From Rhizobium sp. Q54 (lineage in GTDB: Bacteria > Pseudomonadota > Alphaproteobacteria > Rhizobiales > Beijerinckiaceae): DNA of 26,551 bases. Location of the stretch: contig CAMDKB010000008.1 in assembly GCA_945901195.1 (NCBI GenBank), positions 1 to 26,551 of the forward strand. Direction: 5' to 3'. Positions 21,998 to 26,551 of this stretch are shown here, piece by piece. Both the position numbers and the translations under genes were made by a program. Every line of letters begins with the position of its first letter. The first letter of the stretch is position 1. The notes under the pieces are model-generated. The model saw only the letters and a program-made list of their open reading frames with translations, was not told the DNA's origin and did no database searches.

Positions 21998-23179
21998 ATG
22001 AGCGGATCGCAGGTGAAACACGACTACGACTTGCGTCTGCTCGCACCCTTTCTGGTTCACGCTCTGATGTTTCAGGTTGTCACCGGCCTCACCCGGGTCA
22101 CGACATCCTACCGCGCGATTGAAATGGATGTTTCCTATATCTGGTATGGCGCGATCAACTCCGGCTACGCCTTGCTGCCAATCTTTCTGGCGATATCCTT
22201 GGGACGCTATATCGACCGGGGCAATGATTCTCATTCCATCTGGATAGGGTCGGGCTTTCAACTTGTCGCAAACCTGGGCTTCTGGTTGTGGCCGGTGACA
22301 GCCTGGTCGCTGACGCTTTATTCCGTCATCGCCGGTATTGGCCACCTGTTCACCATGGCGGGGCATCAGGCATTGACGTTGCGATGTGCGGGTCCGGTCA
22401 GCCGTGAGGGCGTATTTGGCTGGTACATGGTGGTGCTTTCAGTCGGGCAGATGATTGCGCCTGGTTTGATCAGCTGGGTAGCCGGCGCCGCGCGCATACC
22501 GCCAACCGGCGTGTTGTTTGCGCTGGCGATGGCCATGTCGCTGGGGACGCTCGCGATTGCTTTCACCATGCGTCCCAGGCAGCGCTTGGCAGGCGACGCG
22601 AAGGACAAGCCGATGGTGCCACTGGCCGACATTCTGGGTGTGCCGGGGCTTATTGCCGTCATCATGGCCAGTGTCATGACTGTCGCCTCGATGGATCTTG
22701 CGGTCATTTACCTGCCGCTTCTGGGCGCGGAGCGACACATTGATGCGGGAAACATCGGCATGATTCTCATGGTGCGCGCCATTGCTTCAATTTTCTCGCG
22801 CGTTTTCTATGGGCCCATGCTGCGAATTGCCGGGCGAGCTCAACTGACATTCTGGAGCATGTCCATAGCGACCCTTGGTTATGCCCTGATCGGCCTGCCG
22901 CTTTCCCTGGGCTGGCTTTATGTTGCTGCCGTGCTGATCGGTTTTGGTCTTGGGTTGGCCGTTACGGTCTGCCTGTCAAATGTCGTCAATCTGGCGCCTG
23001 TCGATGCGCGCGGCACCGCCATGACCATCCGCCTTACGGGTAACAGGATGGGGCAATTTCTCATCCCGTTTGCAGGTTCGTTGATTGCCGGCGTGTCGGG
23101 CGTGGGTGGGGTGTTTCTGGTGATCGCGTTCTGTCTGTTCGGGACTGGCGCCGCCGTCAAGCGCGTGATGGTGCGATGA
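21998..23179 (+). CDS. MFS transporter
   Basis: A 393-residue inner-membrane transporter with about twelve hydrophobic segments in two halves separated by the basic loop FTMRPRQRLAGDAKDKP (about 195-206). The MFS motif A region after TM2 is present as SLGRYIDRGND (68-77). The second half has the matching VRAIASIFSRVFYGP loop. It probably moves a small molecule with protons; direction and substrate are not predictable. The ATG at 21998 has only a weak ribosome site. It is divergent from the GMC oxidoreductase across 222 bases, so the two could respond to one compound. It is somewhat short but complete, with no missing helix seen. Confidence 0.88.
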   Translation: MSGSQVKHDYDLRLLAPFLVHALMFQVVTGLTRVTTSYRAIEMDVSYIWYGAINSGYALLPIFLAISLGRYIDRGNDSHSIWIGSGFQLVANLGFWLWPVTAWSLTLYSVIAGIGHLFTMAGHQALTLRCAGPVSREGVFGWYMVVLSVGQMIAPGLISWVAGAARIPPTGVLFALAMAMSLGTLAIAFTMRPRQRLAGDAKDKPMVPLADILGVPGLIAVIMASVMTVASMDLAVIYLPLLGAERHIDAGNIGMILMVRAIASIFSRVFYGPMLRIAGRAQLTFWSMSIATLGYALIGLPLSLGWLYVAAVLIGFGLGLAVTVCLSNVVNLAPVDARGTAMTIRLTGNRMGQFLIPFAGSLIAGVSGVGGVFLVIAFCLFGTGAAVKRVMVR

Positions 23180-23444
23180 ACGTCGAATGAAATTCGTTGC
23201 ATGGAAACATCACGCGGAGTACTTGCATTGTCAGGGCTATCGGCGGCGAAAATAATGCTTCTAGGCGGGGCTGAATTCGTCTAGAGTTGTGCTTCAATCA
23301 AAAATGGGAGCACCCGAAAGGGCGCGCCTTATGTAAAGGGGAGTTTTCGCCTGAATTGAAACCACCGCCAAGTCCAAAAAGCGTGGGTCGAATCAGGCGA
23401 ATGCGCATACTGATATTTTGCCGCTTGAGGGGGCGGACACCGGG
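23180..23444. other. Gene-free stretch before the small membrane ORF
   Basis: 265 bases with no supportable ORF. A complementary pair, TTCGCCTGA (23346-23354) and TCAGGCGAA (23393-23401), could form a nine-base stem with a 38-base loop just before the next ORF, perhaps a leader structure. Nothing else is recognised. Confidence 0.35.
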
Positions 23445-23786
23445 ATGATCGATCTGGAACAGATCAAGACGAGATACGAGGCCGCACGTCTGACGTGCGT
23501 TGCCTATTGGCTGCTCGTTTTTTTCTATGCCATGGTCCAGATTTTTCCAGTCAGCGACGCCCTTGAATTGGCCGGAATTCATTCTGGCAGTTCGTCTCCC
23601 ATCGTTGTCGTGGAATTTGACGACCCTGCGCTTCCCGTCGATCCCGTAGTTCCCCCGCCGTCCCCGTGTGTCGCCGAAATCATTCCGACCTGTGGACCTG
23701 TTTCCCACGTCAAAAAACATTTCAAAGCGGAAGCCAGTTTCTTCCCGCGCCATTTTAACCCTCGCGGGCCACCGCTGACCGCCTGA
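23445..23786 (+). CDS. Small single-span membrane protein, hypothetical
   Basis: A 113-residue ORF with one clear membrane segment (CVAYWLLVFFYAMVQIFPV, about residues 16-34) preceded by a charged N-terminus MIDLEQIKTRYEAAR, then a Pro/Val-rich stretch (VVEFDDPALPVDPVVPPP) and a His/Phe-rich tail. No family is recognised. A GAGGGGG about twelve bases upstream is a fair ribosome site; a TTG at 23418 is an alternative start. It lies 111 bases before the TctAB fusion on the same strand and may be co-transcribed. The odd C-terminal half could be out-of-frame DNA, so only the N-terminal half is persuasive. Confidence 0.4.
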   Translation: MIDLEQIKTRYEAARLTCVAYWLLVFFYAMVQIFPVSDALELAGIHSGSSSPIVVVEFDDPALPVDPVVPPPSPCVAEIIPTCGPVSHVKKHFKAEASFFPRHFNPRGPPLTA

Positions 23787-23897
23787 CCGGTCGAAACACG
23801 AGCTAATTCCACTTTCAAGGCGAACTTGTATTGCTGCGCTAAAAAAAAGTGCACTACGCCTTGGCGTCTAATCAAATGAAAATCAGGGCTGACGATC

Positions 23898-25970
23898 ATG
23901 GAAGCCAATATGTTGCAAGCGGCCGGACAGGCCTTCGTTATGCTTATGGACCCGTTCCGGCTATTGATGCTGTTTTCGGGCGTTGTGCTCGGCCTCGTTC
24001 TTGGCATTCTACCGGGCATCGGTGGCCTGGCGGGAACGGCGCTGCTGCTGCCCTTCACCTTCAATATGGACCCCTATGCGGCCATGGCGCTTCTTCTGGG
24101 GCTAGGGTCTACGACTGCAACAGGCGATCCCATTCCGGCCATTCTCTTCGGCGTGCCCGGAGGTGCGGGCTCCGCCGCCACGGTTCTCGATGGCCTGCCC
24201 ATGGCCAAACGAGGCGAAGCGGGCCGCGCTCTGTCAGCAGCTTACATGTCTTCAATGATGGGCGGCATTTTCGGCGCAATCCTGATGGGCATTTCACTGC
24301 CCATTCTGCGCCCGATCATGTTGTATATAGGTTCGCCGGAGCTTCTGGCCTTCGCTGTCCTGGGTATATCGATGGTCGCCGTGCTGGCCGGCAATGCGCC
24401 CTTGCGTGGACTGGTTGCCGGCTGCCTCGGTCTTATGATCTCGATGGTCGGCTCCGATCCGCAAACCGGTACATTACGCTGGACGCTGGACTCCCTCTAT
24501 CTCTGGGAAGGCCCGCCACTGGTTCCGATTGTGCTTGGCCTGTTCGCCCTGCCCGAACTCGCCGACCTCGCGATTACCCGTACATCGATTGCTGCGGGTT
24601 CCAAGCAGCTTGAAACCAGCGTCAGCGGCATGATTCATGGCGCGAAGGATTGCTTCACTCATTGGTGGCTGGTTCTGCGTTGCTCCTGGCTCGGCGCGGC
24701 GCTTGGCGCGGTTCCCGGCATTGGCGGTGCTGTCGTCGACTGGCTCGCTTACGGTCATGCCCTGCGTACGGAAAAGGGCGCGGCCCAGACTTTCGGCACC
24801 GGCGACGTGCGCGGTGTTATCGCATCTGAATCTGCCAACAATTCGCGTGAAGGCGGCGCTCTGGTGCCAACTGTCGCGTTCGGCGTTCCCGGTTCTGCCG
24901 GTATGGCCATTCTGCTTGGCGCATTCATGATCCACGGCCTGGTTCCCGGCCCGGACATGCTTGGCAAGCATCTGAACGTCACTTACGCGATGGTGTGGTC
25001 GGTTGCCCTTGCCAACGTGCTTGGCGCGGGTCTCTGCTACATCTTCTCCGGTCAGTTCGCCAAGCTGGCGACCCTTCGCTACACGCTGATCATGCCATCG
25101 GTTCTTGGCATCATCTATATCGGCGCGTTCCAGGGCTCGCGTAACTGGGGCGATCTCTGGACCCTGCTGATCTTCGGTGTGCTCGGCTGGTCGATGAAGC
25201 AGATGAAATGGCCGCGCCCGCCGCTGATCCTTGGCTGCGTTCTCGGTGATATCGTTGAACGTTATCTGTTCATCTCGATCCAGCGTTATGGCATCGACTG
25301 GTTTTGGCGTCCTATCGTGTTGGTCATCTTTGCGATTGCAGCTCTTGGACTGTTCCGTCCGCTGATTGCAGACATCAGGGCGCATGGTGGAATCAAGGGC
25401 ATGCTGTCGGGCTTCGGCAAGCCGCGGATAAATTTTGGCATGGTGATGCATGTCTTCATGATGGGGTTAATCGGCTACATGGTCTGGGAAGCTTCACACT
25501 GGAACTTCTCGGCCAAAATTGTGCCTTTGATTGTGGGCGGTCTTGCGCTGACATTCTGTGTGGTCAGTCTGCTAAACGAGATGTTCCGCGACCCGCAGCA
25601 TGTGATCGATATTTCGATCGCCGCTGCCGCGGAAGAGGGCATTGAAAAGAAGATTCACATGGACGTGGATTCCGGCACAAGCGAGATGGATCAGAAGGTT
25701 GTAGTGCAGCGGTCCGCCATCTTCTTTGGCTGGCTCCTGGCCTTTATGGCGTCCATGTGGCTGATCGGATTGATACCGACCGTGCCAATCTTCGTCGTTG
25801 CGTTGATGCGACTGGAAGGCAACGAACCCTGGAAACTGGTAATTCCCCAGGCTGTCGGGCTTACCATTTTCATCTACATCGTGTTCGATCAATTGCTCAC
25901 GATCCCGTGGCCGCCGACTCTAATTGGAACCTTGTTCCCGGCCTTGAAGGCGCTTATACCTTCGATGTGA
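23898..25970 (+). CDS. Fused TctA-TctB permease of a tripartite tricarboxylate transporter
   Basis: A 690-residue inner-membrane protein. Residues about 1-500 are the large TctA permease, with both family repeats: GILPGIGGLAGTALLLPF near residue 37 and GAVPGIGGAVVDWLAYGHA near 275, plus PIPAILFGVPGG and PTVAFGVPGSAG. After a short loop, residues about 508-690 look like TctB: four hydrophobic segments (MVMHVFMMGLIGYMVW, KIVPLIVGGLALTFCVVSLL, IFFGWLLAFMASMWLIGLIPTV, AVGLTIFIYIVFDQLL) and the characteristic FVVALMRLEGNEPW and IPWPP end. TctA alone is about 500 and TctB about 150-180, so this is a natural fusion. It works with a periplasmic TctC to import organic or aromatic carboxylates. No tctC is next to it. 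A strong terminator follows. Confidence 0.93.
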   Translation: MEANMLQAAGQAFVMLMDPFRLLMLFSGVVLGLVLGILPGIGGLAGTALLLPFTFNMDPYAAMALLLGLGSTTATGDPIPAILFGVPGGAGSAATVLDGLPMAKRGEAGRALSAAYMSSMMGGIFGAILMGISLPILRPIMLYIGSPELLAFAVLGISMVAVLAGNAPLRGLVAGCLGLMISMVGSDPQTGTLRWTLDSLYLWEGPPLVPIVLGLFALPELADLAITRTSIAAGSKQLETSVSGMIHGAKDCFTHWWLVLRCSWLGAALGAVPGIGGAVVDWLAYGHALRTEKGAAQTFGTGDVRGVIASESANNSREGGALVPTVAFGVPGSAGMAILLGAFMIHGLVPGPDMLGKHLNVTYAMVWSVALANVLGAGLCYIFSGQFAKLATLRYTLIMPSVLGIIYIGAFQGSRNWGDLWTLLIFGVLGWSMKQMKWPRPPLILGCVLGDIVERYLFISIQRYGIDWFWRPIVLVIFAIAALGLFRPLIADIRAHGGIKGMLSGFGKPRINFGMVMHVFMMGLIGYMVWEASHWNFSAKIVPLIVGGLALTFCVVSLLNEMFRDPQHVIDISIAAAAEEGIEKKIHMDVDSGTSEMDQKVVVQRSAIFFGWLLAFMASMWLIGLIPTVPIFVVALMRLEGNEPWKLVIPQAVGLTIFIYIVFDQLLTIPWPPTLIGTLFPALKALIPSM

Positions 25971-25992
25971 TACGAGTCTTACTTTAAAACAG

Positions 25993-26023
25993 AACGGTCG
26001 GGCGCAATGCCCGGCCGTTTTTT
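25993..26023 (+). terminator. Rho-independent terminator after tctAB
   Basis: AACGGTCGGGC and GCCCGGCCGTT pair over eleven bases (one G-T pair) around a GCAAT loop and run directly into six Ts. It begins 23 bases after the tctAB stop. It may also help stop the convergent gene, whose stop is at 26042, though the T-run on that strand is poor. Confidence 0.9.
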
Positions 26024-26041
26024 ATTGCGAACTATCAGAAA

Positions 26042-26551
26042 TCATTGCGTGGGTTTCACGCCATCCTTGCTGACCTGAACCCGCACGGCGGTCAGCGCGC
26101 CACCCTCTTCACGCCGGGCAGCGACATAAATGGTTTCGCCGGGCTTGAGATCGACACGTGCGCCGGGAACAGCCTGTGACATCGGCGTGCCGGGCGGCAC
26201 CATGACCTTCACTGTTCCTCCACCGTGGTTCAACGTAATTTCCTGCGTGCTTGAACCGGCGACCGAACCTTCCAGCGAGGCATTGGTCATTGTGGATTGG
26301 GGAGCCAGATCATAGGCCGAAAGGCCGGGCTTGGCAGCGGGGGGAATGGGCCGCACGTCGATGGCCACCAGAGCGCCTTCTTTCTGAATGGTGGTGACTC
26401 CCAGCATCATGCCTGGCTTGGCGTCTGCAAGCGTAAAGGCCTTGGTGGCCGATACATTTACGTTTTCGGGCAGATTGACCGAAACGTCCTGGCCATTGTT
26501 GCTCTTTATCTGCAGAACCTTGCCATCGAACGCGGACAATGTGCCGCGTAT
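26042..26551 (-). CDS. Conserved protein with repeated OB-like beta segments, incomplete at right edge
   Basis: The C-terminal 169 residues of a protein whose start lies outside the window; the frame is open to the last base (IRGTLSAFDG), so the TTG at 26539 is not a true start. Two similar units are visible: RGTLSAFDGKVLQIKS with ADAKPGMMLGV, then EGSVAGSSTQEITLNHGGGTVKVMVPPGTPM with LKPGETIYV. That is the DUF5666-like 'variable, log-like or OB-like strand' pattern. From memory, Bradyrhizobium-type genomes carry secreted relatives misnamed 'metal ABC transporter permease', with the same ALADIKPG and STMTNA segments. It has no membrane spans, so it is not a permease. Probably exported, function unknown. 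It converges on tctAB. Confidence 0.72.
   Translation of the reverse strand: MRGTLSAFDGKVLQIKSNNGQDVSVNLPENVNVSATKAFTLADAKPGMMLGVTTIQKEGALVAIDVRPIPPAAKPGLSAYDLAPQSTMTNASLEGSVAGSSTQEITLNHGGGTVKVMVPPGTPMSQAVPGARVDLKPGETIYVAARREEGGALTAVRVQVSKDGVKPTQ

Noticed and set aside
23579..24064. 161-residue minus-strand frame spanning the tctAB start
   Set aside because: Ser/Pro/Arg-rich shadow with no start signal, opposite a strong gene.
24474..25451. 325-residue minus-strand frame inside tctAB
   Set aside because: Antisense shadow of a transporter gene with clear family repeats on the plus strand.
1..26551. tRNA, rRNA, CRISPR arrays, IS elements, attachment sites or riboswitches
   Set aside because: No cloverleaf, repeat-spacer pattern, transposase or known riboswitch core was seen on reading either strand. 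A structure-based scan was not possible.

Overview
The window reads as chromosomal DNA of an alphaproteobacterium, most likely order Hyphomicrobiales/Rhizobiales. Three things point there: the block hemW / LppC-type lipoprotein (opposite strand) / rsmI / yraN / gshB, which I recall as conserved in that group; the abundance of tripartite tricarboxylate transporter (TTT, TctC/TctA) genes; and a right-edge protein of a type often seen in Bradyrhizobium-like genomes. This is judged by reading, not by search. I saw no rRNA, tRNA, CRISPR array, insertion sequence or phage gene.

Layout. (1) 143-4756 is an accessory catabolic stretch: a small secreted protein, a gamma-resorcylate-decarboxylase-like amidohydrolase, a dienelactone-hydrolase-like protein, a glutathione S-transferase and a Rieske oxygenase alpha subunit, mostly transcribed divergently. 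(2) 4879-6437 holds an AlkB-type repair dioxygenase, a secreted protein of unknown function and a lipocalin-like protein. (3) 6529-11077 is housekeeping on the minus strand: grpE, glnD and gshB. (4) 11205-14875 is a plus-strand insert between gshB and yraN. It has a decayed type II toxin-antitoxin pair, then a tight operon of luciferase-like monooxygenase, alpha/beta hydrolase and TctC binding protein. (5) 14879-19006 resumes the housekeeping block: yraN and rsmI (overlapping), the LppC lipoprotein and hemW. (6) 19137-25970 is a second transport/oxidation stretch: TctC, GMC oxidoreductase, MFS transporter, a small membrane ORF and a fused TctA-TctB permease ending in a strong terminator. (7) 26042 to the right edge is an incomplete secreted-type protein.

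How it fits together. TctC proteins with a TctAB permease could take up organic acids or aromatic carboxylates. The Rieske oxygenase, the amidohydrolase (non-oxidative decarboxylase family), the hydrolases, GST, flavin monooxygenase and GMC oxidoreductase form a plausible but incomplete peripheral catabolic set interleaved with core genes. No ring-cleavage dioxygenase, Rieske reductase or local regulator lies in the window, so no complete pathway can be claimed. The best candidates for something new are the monooxygenase-hydrolase-TctC operon between yraN and gshB and the toxin-antitoxin wreck at its upstream edge.
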